From the NCBI RefSeq assembly GCF_025567405.1, contig NZ_JAOQKJ010000002.1:124001-188000 (forward strand): a stretch of DNA of 64,000 nt, in the 5' to 3' direction. The stretch comes from Suilimivivens aceti. Lineage in GTDB: Bacteria; Bacillota; Clostridia; Lachnospirales; Lachnospiraceae. The first letter of the stretch is position 1; the number at the start of each line of letters is the position of its first letter. The position numbers and the translations under genes are program-made. Below the pieces are notes generated by a model that was not told where the DNA came from, did not search any database, and was given only the letters and a program-made list of their open reading frames with translations. Shown in pieces: positions 52,243 to 61,814 of this stretch.

Positions 52243-52564
52243 AAGCAGCTCCTTTTTCCGTTCTCTTTTTCAGATAGGCATTAATATTGCAGCAGCCGGT
52301 AGTCTCAAGGCTTTCCTTTGTCATCTGCATGACAAGCTCTACAGCCTCCTCATAGCTTCCTGAAATGCCTATGATGACCGGCGGGTGAAACCGGTAATAT
52401 TTCTGCTTCAGATAGGCACAGTGATAGATTTCAAGCTGATCCATGCCGTTTGCCAGACAGATCACATAAATCGAAAGCTGCCCGATATGATTTTTCAGTT
52501 TCCATTTGACCTTAGCCGGATTTGTCACAGACTCTCCGACATAAAGATATCTGTAAAACTTCAT
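52232..52564 (-). CDS. Hypothetical protein, 110 aa
   Basis: Soluble, with a K-F-Y-R-Y-L-Y-V-G start and a C-C-N-I-N motif near the C-terminus. No family recognised. It overlaps the DUF2953 gene by 11 bases and follows the PBP gene by 44 bases, so it is part of the same transcript. Confidence 0.65.
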   Translation of the reverse strand: MKFYRYLYVGESVTNPAKVKWKLKNHIGQLSIYVICLANGMDQLEIYHCAYLKQKYYRFHPPVIIGISGSYEEAVELVMQMTKESLETTGCCNINAYLKKRTEKGAAYGD

Positions 52565-52608
52565 AGATATTTCCTCATGTATGCTTCCTTATCCCGATCC
52601 GCTCCGGA

Positions 52609-54072
52609 TCAGTAGATTGTTTCTACTCCAAAGTAGGCATCAAAAATCCGTTTGGCGATCGGTACCGCATAATCACCGCCGGCACCGGCTCCTTCGATAA
52701 TAATAGTAACACAGATTTCCGGATCCTCTGCCGGTGCAAAACCGGTAAACCACGCGTGGCTGTCTCCCTTTACCGTACCATATTCTGCAGAGCCTGTCTT
52801 TCCAGCCGCTGTATAGGACAGTCCCTTTAGTCTGGAGGCTGTTCCCTCCTCTACAACGTCTGTCATCAGTCCTGTCAGTATGAAGGCTTCCTCCTCTGTC
52901 ATCAGATTTCCATAGGCAGCAGCGTTAAAGGTTTTAATGTTACCGCCAGCGCTGTTCTGTACATGATCAACAATATAGGGTTTCATCAGAACCCCGTTAT
53001 GGGCAATGGCACTTGTGATCATATTCAGATGAATAGGCGTCATGGCTGTTGTTCCCTGTCCGATAGATACCTGCATCATATCTGCATCTGAAGTCGTATC
53101 ACTCATATCCACCCGGCTCTGACTGTAATTCATGGACAATGGCAGCTTTTGGTTAAACAGAAGCTGATCCAGGGTTTCTTCAAAATGACCTCTGTCAAAA
53201 GTCAGTCCCATATTCGCAAATGAGGAATTACAGGACTTGGCAAAGGATCTGGCAAAGCCAATCTGTCCGTGTACAGAGCCATGATAACACTGGATCCTGT
53301 CTTCTCCCCTCGAAATAGAACCATTACACTGATAAGTATATTGCTGATAAGTATCCGGGTTCTCCCTGATATATTCAAGAGCTGTAACGATCTTAAACGT
53401 AGATCCTGGTGGATATAATCCCTGTGTTACTCTGTTTAAAAGAACACCCTTCTGACTGTCACTTCGAAGCTCATCCCAGTTTGCTTCTACCGTACCCGGG
53501 TCAAAATCCGGTTTGCTTACCATGGCAAGGATTCTGCCGGTAGACGGCTCAGTCACTATGATCGCACCACGGTAAACACCAAGTGCTGTGGATGCAACCT
53601 GCTGGAGCTTTGTATCCAGGGTCGTGTAAACATTATCTCCAGGATACTTATCACCGCTGGCTTCCAGTGCCGCTTTCGTGGAAAGAGGCGCATTCGAATT
53701 GATCAGATAATAATTTGCCTGTGCTTCCACACCCATACGCCCGTTGGTTGCGTATCCGACAGCATGAGAAAACAGATTGCCATAAGGATACTCCCTGACC
53801 TCATTTCCGTTTTCATCAGTTACCGTCTGTGCCAGCACCTTTCCATCAGCAGAATAAATGCTGCCTCTGCGATTCTGGGATAACAGCATCTGCTGTCTTC
53901 CATTATAGCTGTTATTGATCAGCTCCTGCTTGTGCGTCACTGAATAATAGGTAATATACCCGATCATGGACAGGAACAGCAGCGTAAAGCCAGCCGTTAT
54001 GATCATAATCTGTGGGCTTTTTTTCTTTCCTTTATTCTTCTTCCTGTTCAAAGGTTTCTCCGTCTTCTTCAA
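52609..54072 (-). CDS. Penicillin-binding transpeptidase (class B, PbpA type)
   Basis: 487 residues: basic N-terminus, membrane helix (about 22-45) and transpeptidase domain with S224-T-F-K227, S280-C-N282 and K425-T-G-S. No PASTA domains. Start is the TTG at 54072, eight bases after GAGG, inside the end of the FtsW-like gene (41-base overlap). Forms the glycan polymerase-crosslinker pair with that SEDS protein, probably for elongation, division or spore wall. Confidence 0.93.
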   Translation of the reverse strand: MKKTEKPLNRKKNKGKKKSPQIMIITAGFTLLFLSMIGYITYYSVTHKQELINNSYNGRQQMLLSQNRRGSIYSADGKVLAQTVTDENGNEVREYPYGNLFSHAVGYATNGRMGVEAQANYYLINSNAPLSTKAALEASGDKYPGDNVYTTLDTKLQQVASTALGVYRGAIIVTEPSTGRILAMVSKPDFDPGTVEANWDELRSDSQKGVLLNRVTQGLYPPGSTFKIVTALEYIRENPDTYQQYTYQCNGSISRGEDRIQCYHGSVHGQIGFARSFAKSCNSSFANMGLTFDRGHFEETLDQLLFNQKLPLSMNYSQSRVDMSDTTSDADMMQVSIGQGTTAMTPIHLNMITSAIAHNGVLMKPYIVDHVQNSAGGNIKTFNAAAYGNLMTEEEAFILTGLMTDVVEEGTASRLKGLSYTAAGKTGSAEYGTVKGDSHAWFTGFAPAEDPEICVTIIIEGAGAGGDYAVPIAKRIFDAYFGVETIY

Positions 54073-55474
54073 AATCTAAATCCTCATATTCGTAGACAGG
54101 TCTGTCTTTCTTTCTGCCCGCCTGTTTCTTTTTCTTCTGCCTGATACGTTTCCTGCGGTGTTTCTCTTCCTCGGCTTCTTCTTCCTGGATCATGGAAAGA
54201 CCTTCCGTAATGGAAAACATGATCAGTGTAGTAAGGACAGAGCTTCCTCCATAGCTGATAAAGGGAAGCGTAACTCCGGTCAGCGGAATAAATTTGCAGC
54301 CACCGCCAATGGTGAGAAAAACCTGGAAAATATAAGTAACGCCAAGTCCAAAGGCTGTTAACTGATAAAACTTATCCTTCAGGTTCATGGAAATATTCAT
54401 AAACATGACAAAGCTGCTGACACAGATCAGTATGACACACAGAGCAAACAGAAGACCAAGCTCTTCCGTGATCGCCGAAAAAATAAAATCCGCCTCCACG
54501 AAGGGAATGGATTCCGGTGTGCCTTTAAAAAGTCCAAGTCCAAACCAGCCCCCGCTCGTAATCGCAAACAGAGACTGGGTAATCTGATAACCAGTGGAAT
54601 CAATCACGCTCCAGGGATCCTTAAAGGCCTGTACCCGCACCTGAATATGTGGGAACACACGATAAGCAAGATAGGCAGCCACACTGCCGCCGGATACACC
54701 CGCCAACAGATAAAGCCAGTTTCTGCTGGCCACCACTACCATAAGTACATACACCACGAAAAAGATCAGGGCACTTCCAAGATCCTTACTGCAGACCAGA
54801 ATAATGACATGGGCTGCTGCTATCACTGCTGTTGTAAATACCTCAAAGAATCCGGCTGCCTTATATAAAGCACTGGCCACAAAAAAGACAAAGATGATCT
54901 TCACAAATTCTGATGGTTGAAAGGTCAGCCCGGCTATGGTGTAAGAAAGCTTGCTGCCATAGGTTGTCTGTCCAAGAACAAGCACAATGCCAAGTGCCAC
55001 AATACCTGCCGCTGCATAGATCCATTTCCATTCCTTCAGAAACCTGAAACGACTTACAAAGAAAGGAATCACAAGCGCTATCACCAGAGAGATCATGACT
55101 ATGATAAACTGTCTGATCGCCTTACCAAGGGAAAGTCTTGTCAGGATCACAAATCCAACTGTCAGAAGCATACACATATTATTGACAAGAAGCCTGTTCG
55201 TTTTGGGATAAAGCATCCGGAACAGGATCACAGTCGCATACAGCACGATCTGCTGAAAAGCATAAAAGAACAGATACGTGATATCTCCCGTTTCAAAGCA
55301 GATCACAATAAAGCAGCTAAAATGCAGACCAAACATAAGTATATTCTGTCTCGTGTAAATGCCGTTTCTGTCGCTTTCCTGTTTTTTCCTGAAAACTGCA
55401 AAGCTTTCATAAGTATATAGTGCAATCAGCAGCGTTATAACATATTTTGAAAACTCGCTGACGTATAACTCCAT
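54032..55474 (-). CDS. FtsW/RodA/SpoVE family peptidoglycan polymerase
   Basis: 480 residues, about ten hydrophobic helices with the SEDS motifs L-G-Q-T-T-Y-G-S, F-Q-P-S-E-F-V-K and I-S-Y-G-G-S-S-V-L; the C-terminus is a long Lys/Arg/Glu-rich tail. Partner of the adjacent PBP. Which of FtsW, RodA or SpoVE it serves cannot be settled from sequence. One base after the U32 gene end region, same strand. Confidence 0.93.
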   Translation of the reverse strand: MELYVSEFSKYVITLLIALYTYESFAVFRKKQESDRNGIYTRQNILMFGLHFSCFIVICFETGDITYLFFYAFQQIVLYATVILFRMLYPKTNRLLVNNMCMLLTVGFVILTRLSLGKAIRQFIIVMISLVIALVIPFFVSRFRFLKEWKWIYAAAGIVALGIVLVLGQTTYGSKLSYTIAGLTFQPSEFVKIIFVFFVASALYKAAGFFEVFTTAVIAAAHVIILVCSKDLGSALIFFVVYVLMVVVASRNWLYLLAGVSGGSVAAYLAYRVFPHIQVRVQAFKDPWSVIDSTGYQITQSLFAITSGGWFGLGLFKGTPESIPFVEADFIFSAITEELGLLFALCVILICVSSFVMFMNISMNLKDKFYQLTAFGLGVTYIFQVFLTIGGGCKFIPLTGVTLPFISYGGSSVLTTLIMFSITEGLSMIQEEEAEEEKHRRKRIRQKKKKQAGRKKDRPVYEYEDLDFEEDGETFEQEEE

Positions 55475-57709
55475 TTATTCAACTCCCCGTTTGTAATGTC
55501 CTGTTGTAAAATCCTGATAAAACGGCTGCTTTTTTTCTCCTCTGACCAGCGCTGTAAAATACAAAAGAACCTTTTCTGTTTCCCCCGCCGTCTCTGTAGT
55601 AAAGTCAAGCCTTCCGACAGATACCGGAAATGTTCTGTTCATCAGAAGCGTATGTAGTGACAGCGGTACAGAATTATAAAGAATATTATAACAGGAGCTG
55701 CATTCATGATAAACCGGGAATGTCTTCCGGTACCGGTCTGTTAATGTAAGATAACCCGGTACATGGGTACATTTTCCGGAAGTTTTCTGCAGGCACCCCG
55801 CACTGACCATCATGGGAAAGCGCCCATATATCTGCAAAGAAGGCCTTCTGATATCAGCATTCTGTATCAGAGTGTACAGTTCCTTTCCATTCAGTTCAAT
55901 CGGCAGATAGCTTTCTTCTGCATATTTCTGAAGAACAGCAAATGACCTGCTGTTCCACACATAAATACCACTGTCTGTTACTATATGACCTGTATAGTTC
56001 ATTTCCAAAAGGCAGGAAAGCATTTCCATATTTCGTACAAGACATCCATCAATAAATCCCTGCGTTGTCAGCTCGATAAGCTGTCTGCATTCGCTGTCAC
56101 AGGTCTGTCGGCTGACATAGGGAAGTGCCAGATATACCTCACCCCCGCCTGCCTGTCTGTACAGGGAAAACAGTTCTGTCACAGAAGGATCTTTCGTGAG
56201 TGCCAGTTCCACATAAAGCCTTGCTGCCTCTCCCCTCTTTTCAAGGCAGGTATGGCATACTGCCTGCAGCTGCTCTTTCTGTGTCACAAGGACATGAAGC
56301 TGCGTTCCTTTCAAAGACGGAAGTGCTTCCTGTTCTTTCCGGACACTTTGTACCTTCTGTACGGCAGCTCTGTCTGATAAAGAACCCTCTTCAAATGGCA
56401 GTGGATGTCTTTCCTTTACGGCGTCATCCCACAGAAAAAGTGATTCAAAAGCCTTCAGGGCATCCCTACGCAGCTGGTTCAGCCTGCTAACAGGCATAAA
56501 AATATCCGGATCCATGGTAATCTGCACATCTGCAACTGTAAAAAATGTACCGCCGCATTTCCGGAGCTGTTCAACCACCTGTTCTTCTGATAATGGCCTG
56601 TTTTTGGCTTTATCTACAATATCACCTTTAACGGCTGTAGTCGTGATACCGTCCGTTACAGTAAGGACGGCCTGTTCACCTGCATGAAATACAGCAGACA
56701 GAGAAACCTCCTTTCGAACCGGCTTCTCAATATACTGTTTCCGGACAGCCTGAAGAAGTGACTCGTCAGCACCATTATAGGAAGGTGAAGAAATCGTGAT
56801 CATATCCCGTCCATTATGCTTCTCATAGTAGCCTTCTGAAAGACTGCTTCGCAAATATAAGGATTTCAGCTTCTGAATATCTTCTGCCGATACCGCATAC
56901 AGTGCTTCTTTCCCTTCCTGCTTCAGGGCTGTATAAAGATTCATGTATTTCCGGTAGATTGCAGTCACACCGGCTGCATATTCCGGTTTTTTCATACGGC
57001 CTTCTATCTTAAAGGAATCAATCCCGGCATCCATAAGCTTCGGAATCAAATGGATCGTACACATATCTTTCATGCTTAAAGGATATTCCTCCCTGCCGTC
57101 CTCTACGTGATAGGGAAGTCTGCAGGGCTGTGCACATCTGCCACGGTTACCACTTCTGCCTCCCAGGATACTGCTGAACAGGCACTGTCCGGAATAGCAG
57201 TAGCACATAGCTCCATGGATAAAGGTTTCCACCTCGATATCTGCTGTCCGCTTCATGGTAATAATTTCCAGCAGGGACAGTTCCCTGGCAGGAACAATAC
57301 GGGATGCGCCAAGTGATTTCAGCAGCTTCGCCCCGAAGGGGCCAGTAATGGTCATCTGGGTACTGACATGAAGGGAAAGACCCGGGAAATGATCTCTTAT
57401 AAAAAGAAAGGCACCCAGATCCTGTACGATCACAGCATCCAGTCCTGCTTCATAAAAGGGTATCAGAAACTGATAAAGTGCTGGGAATTCCCATTCCTTT
57501 ACCAGTGTATTGACAGTAAGATATATTTTCTTCTGGAGGGTATGGGCATAACGGATCCCTTCGCAGATTTCTTCCTGAGAAAAGTTATCTGCATATGCTC
57601 TCGCCCCAAAGGCACTGCCACCAAGATAGATGGCATCTGCACCTGCTGAAAGGGCACCTGTCAGCGCTTCATAATTTCCTGCCGGTGCCAGTAATTCTGT
57701 TTGATTCAT
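55475..57709 (-). CDS. Peptidase U32 family RNA hydroxylase-like protein (DUF3656 type)
   Basis: 744 residues from the ATG at 57709 (M-N-Q-T-E-L-L-A-P-A-G), GAGG upstream. The U32 core holds H-G-A-M-C-Y-C-Y-S-G-Q-C and G-R-C-A-Q-P-C, Cys that bind an Fe-S cluster in RlhA/TrhP proteins, and a DUF3656-like C-terminal part. Long members hydroxylate a cytidine of 23S rRNA; tRNA is the alternative target. True peptidase activity is unlikely. Confidence 0.9.
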   Translation of the reverse strand: MNQTELLAPAGNYEALTGALSAGADAIYLGGSAFGARAYADNFSQEEICEGIRYAHTLQKKIYLTVNTLVKEWEFPALYQFLIPFYEAGLDAVIVQDLGAFLFIRDHFPGLSLHVSTQMTITGPFGAKLLKSLGASRIVPARELSLLEIITMKRTADIEVETFIHGAMCYCYSGQCLFSSILGGRSGNRGRCAQPCRLPYHVEDGREEYPLSMKDMCTIHLIPKLMDAGIDSFKIEGRMKKPEYAAGVTAIYRKYMNLYTALKQEGKEALYAVSAEDIQKLKSLYLRSSLSEGYYEKHNGRDMITISSPSYNGADESLLQAVRKQYIEKPVRKEVSLSAVFHAGEQAVLTVTDGITTTAVKGDIVDKAKNRPLSEEQVVEQLRKCGGTFFTVADVQITMDPDIFMPVSRLNQLRRDALKAFESLFLWDDAVKERHPLPFEEGSLSDRAAVQKVQSVRKEQEALPSLKGTQLHVLVTQKEQLQAVCHTCLEKRGEAARLYVELALTKDPSVTELFSLYRQAGGGEVYLALPYVSRQTCDSECRQLIELTTQGFIDGCLVRNMEMLSCLLEMNYTGHIVTDSGIYVWNSRSFAVLQKYAEESYLPIELNGKELYTLIQNADIRRPSLQIYGRFPMMVSAGCLQKTSGKCTHVPGYLTLTDRYRKTFPVYHECSSCYNILYNSVPLSLHTLLMNRTFPVSVGRLDFTTETAGETEKVLLYFTALVRGEKKQPFYQDFTTGHYKRGVE

Positions 57710-57790
57710 AGCTGCCTCAATAATACGGATCTGTAAAGCTTGCGGAACCTCTTTCATACAAAGTCTCCAACAACTTCTCATAATGTGACA

Positions 57791-57815
57791 AAAGCTGTCT
57801 TCTTGAGACAGCTTT
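57791..57815 (-). terminator. Hairpin between zapA and the U32 gene
   Basis: AAAGCTGTCT pairs with AGACAGCTTT over 10 bases; the T run is short on both strands, so termination is probably partial. Confidence 0.55.
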
Positions 57816-57843
57816 CTTTCGTAGATCCGTTCTTTTATTTATA

Positions 57844-58248
57844 CTATTGCTGTTTTTTTAATTCTGTTTCCAGTCTGACGATCTTCCTGGCACTGTCATT
57901 GACTTCTGTCTGGAGACCCTTGATATTTTTCTCCATATTCTCCAGCTTGATCTGGGAAGCAATGAGCTCATGCTTCAGATTATACAACTCCTTCTCCTTG
58001 CTCTGGATCTCTTCTTCCAGCAGGGAAATCTGTTTCTTCGCCTTAAAATAATCATCAGCCAGATTGAGCTGCATCAGTACATTCTGGGTATCCTGGGGCT
58101 GACGTCTGAAAGACTCTACTTTGTTGTACTCAGACAGCTTGTTGTTGATATAGGAGGCCACTTTCTGCAAATATTCTTCGCTCTCATAACCACTCAGTGT
58201 AAATACCTTACCACCGATGATAACCTCTGTATCTGTCTTCACTGACAT
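57844..58248 (-). CDS. zapA: Cell division protein ZapA
   Basis: 134 residues: N-terminal ZapA fold (V-I-I-G-G-K-V-F-T-L-S-G-Y-E-S-E-E-Y) and a long coiled coil (about 65-134). Stabilises the FtsZ ring. The ATG at 58248 lies eight bases after AAGGGG. It follows ruvB. Confidence 0.9.
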   Translation of the reverse strand: MSVKTDTEVIIGGKVFTLSGYESEEYLQKVASYINNKLSEYNKVESFRRQPQDTQNVLMQLNLADDYFKAKKQISLLEEEIQSKEKELYNLKHELIASQIKLENMEKNIKGLQTEVNDSARKIVRLETELKKQQ

Positions 58249-58290
58249 CCCCTTCACCCCTTTGTATATATTGAGTTAATTATACGCATA

Positions 58291-59289
58291 TTAACCGGGA
58301 ATTTCAAGTCCAAAATGGTGATAAACAAGGTCTGTCACTACACGTCCTCTGGGAGTTCTGTTCAGAAAGCCGTTTTTGATCAGATAGGGTTCATAAACAT
58401 CTTCTATGGTACCGGCATCCTCTCCAATGGCTGCAGCCAGTGTATCAAGACCTACCGGCCCTCCCTGAAATTTATTGACCATGGTAAGCAGCAGATTCCT
58501 GTCAATATGATCGAGTCCCATAGGATCCACATCCATCAGATTTAAGGCTGTTACTGCTACGTCCTTTGTGATCACACCGTCATATTTCACCTGTGCAAAA
58601 TCCCTGACTCTCTTCAGTATCCGGTTGGCGAGACGCGGTGTTCCCCGGCTCCTCCTTGCCATCTCCATCGCTCCGTCAAAATCTACCGGTGCTTCCAGTA
58701 TCCTTGCTGAATGCAGAATGATCTGCTGCAATTCTTCCGGCGTATAGAATTCAAGCCGGTGGATGATCCCGAAACGGTCACGGAGAGGTGCAGTTAAAAG
58801 ACCTGCCCTGGTGGTTGCTCCGATCAATGTAAACTTCGGAAGATCAAGACGAATTGATCTGGCTGCCTGTCCCTTACCGATCATAATATCAATGGCATAA
58901 TCCTCCATAGCCGGATACAGAACTTCTTCCACCTGCCTGTTCAGTCTGTGGATCTCATCTACGAAGAGAACATCCCCTTCTTTCAGATTGTTCAGAATCG
59001 CAGCCATTTCCCCTGGCTTCTCGATGGCTGGTCCACTGGTCACCTTCATATTGACCTGCATTTCATTGGCAATAATACCTGCCAGCGTCGTCTTACCAAG
59101 TCCGGGCGGTCCATAAAAAAGAACATGATCCAGTGGATCCTGTCGTTTCTTTGCCGCTTCAATATAGATCTTCAGATTTTCTTTGATCTTGGACTGTCCA
59201 ATATAATCATCCAGCTGCTTGGGGCGGAGAGATCCTTCTACATGGATATCTTCCTCCTTCAGACTGGTTTCTATCATTCTTCCTGCCAT
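58291..59289 (-). CDS. ruvB: Holliday junction branch migration ATPase RuvB
   Basis: 332 residues: Walker A G-P-P-G-L-G-K-T (60-67), D-E-I-H Walker B, sensor and the C-terminal winged helix with T-P-R-G-R. Works with RuvA and, in Firmicutes, RecU (33 kb). 21 bases after ruvA, within the SOS-type operon. Confidence 0.98.
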   Translation of the reverse strand: MAGRMIETSLKEEDIHVEGSLRPKQLDDYIGQSKIKENLKIYIEAAKKRQDPLDHVLFYGPPGLGKTTLAGIIANEMQVNMKVTSGPAIEKPGEMAAILNNLKEGDVLFVDEIHRLNRQVEEVLYPAMEDYAIDIMIGKGQAARSIRLDLPKFTLIGATTRAGLLTAPLRDRFGIIHRLEFYTPEELQQIILHSARILEAPVDFDGAMEMARRSRGTPRLANRILKRVRDFAQVKYDGVITKDVAVTALNLMDVDPMGLDHIDRNLLLTMVNKFQGGPVGLDTLAAAIGEDAGTIEDVYEPYLIKNGFLNRTPRGRVVTDLVYHHFGLEIPG

Positions 59290-59310
59290 GCTTCATTTCC
59301 TTTTCAGAAT

Positions 59311-59919
59311 TTAGAACATATTTTTCAGAGCCAGCTTCAGGATCAGCTCTGCATCTGCATCCTCGGGGATTTCTGCCTTCCTTATCGCCTTAAGGGCATC
59401 TGCCGGGCTGTATCCAAGCGCCGTCAGTGCTTCTACAGCTTCACTTCTGGCACTGTTTCCATCCTGTTCCATACCTTCAGCATATGCAGCTTCTTCCCGG
59501 CCGATTGCGGTATCCCTCATGGAGATCTTATCCTTCAGGTCAAGGATCACCCTGCCTGCAGTCTTGATACCGACACCAGGTGCTTTGGCAATCGCTTTGG
59601 CATCCCCGGAAAGGACAGCAAACCGCAGATCATCTGCACTCATCACAGACAGGATTGCAAGACCTCCTTTAGGACCGATTCCACCTACCGTAATAAGCTG
59701 TTTATAAACAGCCAGTTCATCCCTTGTAAGAAAACCATACAGCCAGATTGCATCCTCACGTACACTTGTATAGGTATAAAGCTTAGCTTCTTCTCCAATC
59801 CCCGGGAGTTCACCGGCTGTTTTCCCTGAAATACGGATATTGTAACCCATACTTCCGGTATCTATCACAACACTTTCTTCTGTAATTTCATCAATGATCC
59901 CCCTGATAAAAGCAATCAT
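59311..59919 (-). CDS. ruvA: Holliday junction DNA-binding protein RuvA
   Basis: 202 residues from the ATG at 59919, ten bases after CGGAGG; the frame to 60063 overlaps the previous gene and is rejected. M-I-A-F-I-R-G start, helix-hairpin-helix motifs (I-G-P-K-G, V-G-I-K-T-A) and C-terminal RuvB-binding domain (A-L-G-Y-S-P-A-D-A) are complete. It overlaps the Gx gene by four bases. Confidence 0.97.
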   Translation of the reverse strand: MIAFIRGIIDEITEESVVIDTGSMGYNIRISGKTAGELPGIGEEAKLYTYTSVREDAIWLYGFLTRDELAVYKQLITVGGIGPKGGLAILSVMSADDLRFAVLSGDAKAIAKAPGVGIKTAGRVILDLKDKISMRDTAIGREEAAYAEGMEQDGNSARSEAVEALTALGYSPADALKAIRKAEIPEDADAELILKLALKNMF

Positions 59920-60419
59920 CCTCTGTTTCCTCCGTTCATACCCTTTCTGGCTGCCGGCAGCACAAGTACTGCCACACTGCCGATCACCATGCCGGTGCCA
60001 AGGCCTGCGATCAGCAGAAAGGGAATATAATATACAATGCCATAGGTGCTCACGATCACACATGCAACCAGGAGCTGGCCGGTATTATGCATCGCACCTC
60101 CGACAGCGCTGATCACCGGAAGGTGGAATCTTCCTGATTTTTTCATCAGTGCCATGGTAAAAAAGCTGATCAGGGCTCCTGCAAGATTATACAGGATCAC
60201 TGTAAGATTTCCAAATAACAGACCGCTTAAAACAGCCTTTGATATCGTAAGGAGAAGCGCATTCCTCTCCCCCACCAGATACATGGCAAGCACAACTGCC
60301 AGATTGGCAAGTCCGATCTTGATCCCAGGTATTCCTATCGGGAGCGGAATCAGGCTTTCCACATAGGATAAAATTAAAGCAAGGGCAAGTAAAAGTCCCA
60401 TTACTGCAGTTCTCTTCAT
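59916..60419 (-). CDS. Gx-type transporter/heptaprenyl diphosphate synthase component I-like membrane protein
   Basis: 167 residues, five to six helices: V-E-S-L-I-P-L-P-I-G-I-P-G-I-K-I-G-L-A-N and G-G-A-M-H-N-T-G-Q-L are family signatures, related to ECF S components. Usually paired with a NusG_II protein, as here. The substrate is unknown. It lies between that gene and ruvA in one transcript. Confidence 0.88.
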   Translation of the reverse strand: MKRTAVMGLLLALALILSYVESLIPLPIGIPGIKIGLANLAVVLAMYLVGERNALLLTISKAVLSGLLFGNLTVILYNLAGALISFFTMALMKKSGRFHLPVISAVGGAMHNTGQLLVACVIVSTYGIVYYIPFLLIAGLGTGMVIGSVAVLVLPAARKGMNGGNRG

Positions 60420-60425
60420 ATGTGC

Positions 60426-60827
60426 CTAACCGGTGACCGCATCCATGTCACTCTCCCTTTCTGAATGAACGGATAGAACCAGCCTATGAGGCAGACAGAT
60501 GATGCTCTCCCCATCCCTTGCTATGGCTTTTGAGCGGACACAGATTTTATCCGGACAGTTGGCATCAGAAATTTCTGCACTGCCGTCTCTGATCATCAAC
60601 AAATTATAATGTGTCCGTTCTTCATTCCACAGCGTAACGGTAATATCCTCAGAAAGAGGATAAGAAGCTGTCACACTGCCGTCTCTGATCACAAGGACAC
60701 TCCCCTCTCCTGAGGACTGCCTGTCCCTGATTACATTGATCAGGAAAAAAGTGGCTGCCAGAAGAAGAATGATTCCGACAATAAGCAAATCGCCCTTCAG
60801 CTTCTGAAACAATGTCTGCCTCTCCAT
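60426..60827 (-). CDS. NusG domain II-containing membrane protein
   Basis: 133 residues: one helix (about 15-35) then an extracytoplasmic NusG_II domain with C-P-D-K-I-C-V-R and I-I-C-L-P-H-R-L. The C-x4-C...C-L-P pattern is typical and suggests metal or redox function. First gene of the operon; an ATG at 60827 with CAGGAG 14 bases upstream. Confidence 0.85.
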   Translation of the reverse strand: MERQTLFQKLKGDLLIVGIILLLAATFFLINVIRDRQSSGEGSVLVIRDGSVTASYPLSEDITVTLWNEERTHYNLLMIRDGSAEISDANCPDKICVRSKAIARDGESIICLPHRLVLSVHSERESDMDAVTG

Positions 60828-60875
60828 ATACGATACTGGTATCTCCTGTTCACATTCTTGCAAAACCATATTGTT

Positions 60876-60904
60876 ATATTATCATAATCGAACATATGTT
60901 TCAA
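60876..60904 (-). promoter_or_regulatory. LexA-controlled promoter of the NusG_II-Gx-ruvA-ruvB operon
   Basis: Minus-strand TTGAAA (60899-60904), 17 bases, TAATAT (60876-60881). GAAAC-ATAT-GTTCG (60889-60902), two mismatches from CGAAC-N4-GTTCG, overlaps the -35 and spacer, the same layout as at yneA. Confidence 0.75.
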
Positions 60905-60988
60905 GCTTCTCTGGTATTTATTTTCTTCCTTTTCTGTGCTAAACTGATCAGGAATACAAAACCGTTTTTAAGAAAGGGAAAACAACAG

Positions 60989-61774
60989 ATGAAATTAATA
61001 TTCGTTCGACATGGGGATCCTGACTATACACTGGATTCCCTGACAGAAAAAGGCTGGCGTGAGGCAGAAATACTGGCAGAACGGATCAGCAGCTTTGACG
61101 TGGATGACTTCTACTGTTCTCCTCTTGGCCGTGCAAGAGATACCGCTTACTGTACACTGAAAAAAATGAACCGTAAGGCAAAGATCCTGAGCTGGACACA
61201 GGAATTTAATTATCCGATCGATGACCCTGTTACCGGCAGGCATGGTGTTCCATGGGATCTTGTTCCTTCTTCCTGGTGTAATGATATCCTTATGCTGTCC
61301 AAAGACGGCTGGGTTCAATCTGATATCATGAGCCAGAATCCCGATATTGCAGTCCATTATCAGGATGTATGTAAGCAGCTGGATCAGTTTCTTGAAAAAT
61401 ACGGCTATGTACGGGAGGATAATTTTTACAGAGTTCCCGGTAAAAAGGAAGTATTCATTTCCAGAACCGTTTCTCCTGACAATCAGGCCAATATCAGTAA
61501 CCAGCTGCAGCATGGCAGGGAAAAGGTTGTCGTTATCTTCTGTCATCTGGGTGCAATCTGCATTATGCTGTCCCATTTGCTGAATATCCCCTTCCCACTT
61601 CTTGCACATGGATTTTTCCTGCCAACTACCTCCCTGACTATTCTCGGTACCGAAGAACGCTGGAGCAATGAAGCTTATTTCCGCGTGCAGGCCATGGGAG
61701 ATGTATCCCATCTGCTGCTTGCAGGAGAGCCCATATCCAATGCCGGTTCCTTTACGCCTGTTTTTCAGCAGTAA
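60989..61774 (+). CDS. Histidine phosphatase family protein
   Basis: 261 residues from the ATG at 60989 (AAAGGG upstream). Catalytic R-H-G at residues 7-9, S-P-L-G-R-A-R-D-T and the second His in F-C-H-L-G-A. A phosphoglycerate-mutase-like phosphatase with unknown substrate. Single gene, divergent from the ruv operon and closed by a terminator. Confidence 0.9.
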   Translation: MKLIFVRHGDPDYTLDSLTEKGWREAEILAERISSFDVDDFYCSPLGRARDTAYCTLKKMNRKAKILSWTQEFNYPIDDPVTGRHGVPWDLVPSSWCNDILMLSKDGWVQSDIMSQNPDIAVHYQDVCKQLDQFLEKYGYVREDNFYRVPGKKEVFISRTVSPDNQANISNQLQHGREKVVVIFCHLGAICIMLSHLLNIPFPLLAHGFFLPTTSLTILGTEERWSNEAYFRVQAMGDVSHLLLAGEPISNAGSFTPVFQQ

Positions 61775-61776
61775 CC

Positions 61777-61806
61777 AAAAGGCTGCGAGATTACTCGCAG
61801 CCTTTT
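61777..61806. terminator. Bidirectional terminator
   Basis: AAAAGGCTGCGAG-ATTA-CTCGCAGCCTTTT, 13 pairs, between the convergent phosphatase and foldase genes. Confidence 0.9.
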
Positions 61807-61814
61807 AAATCTTC

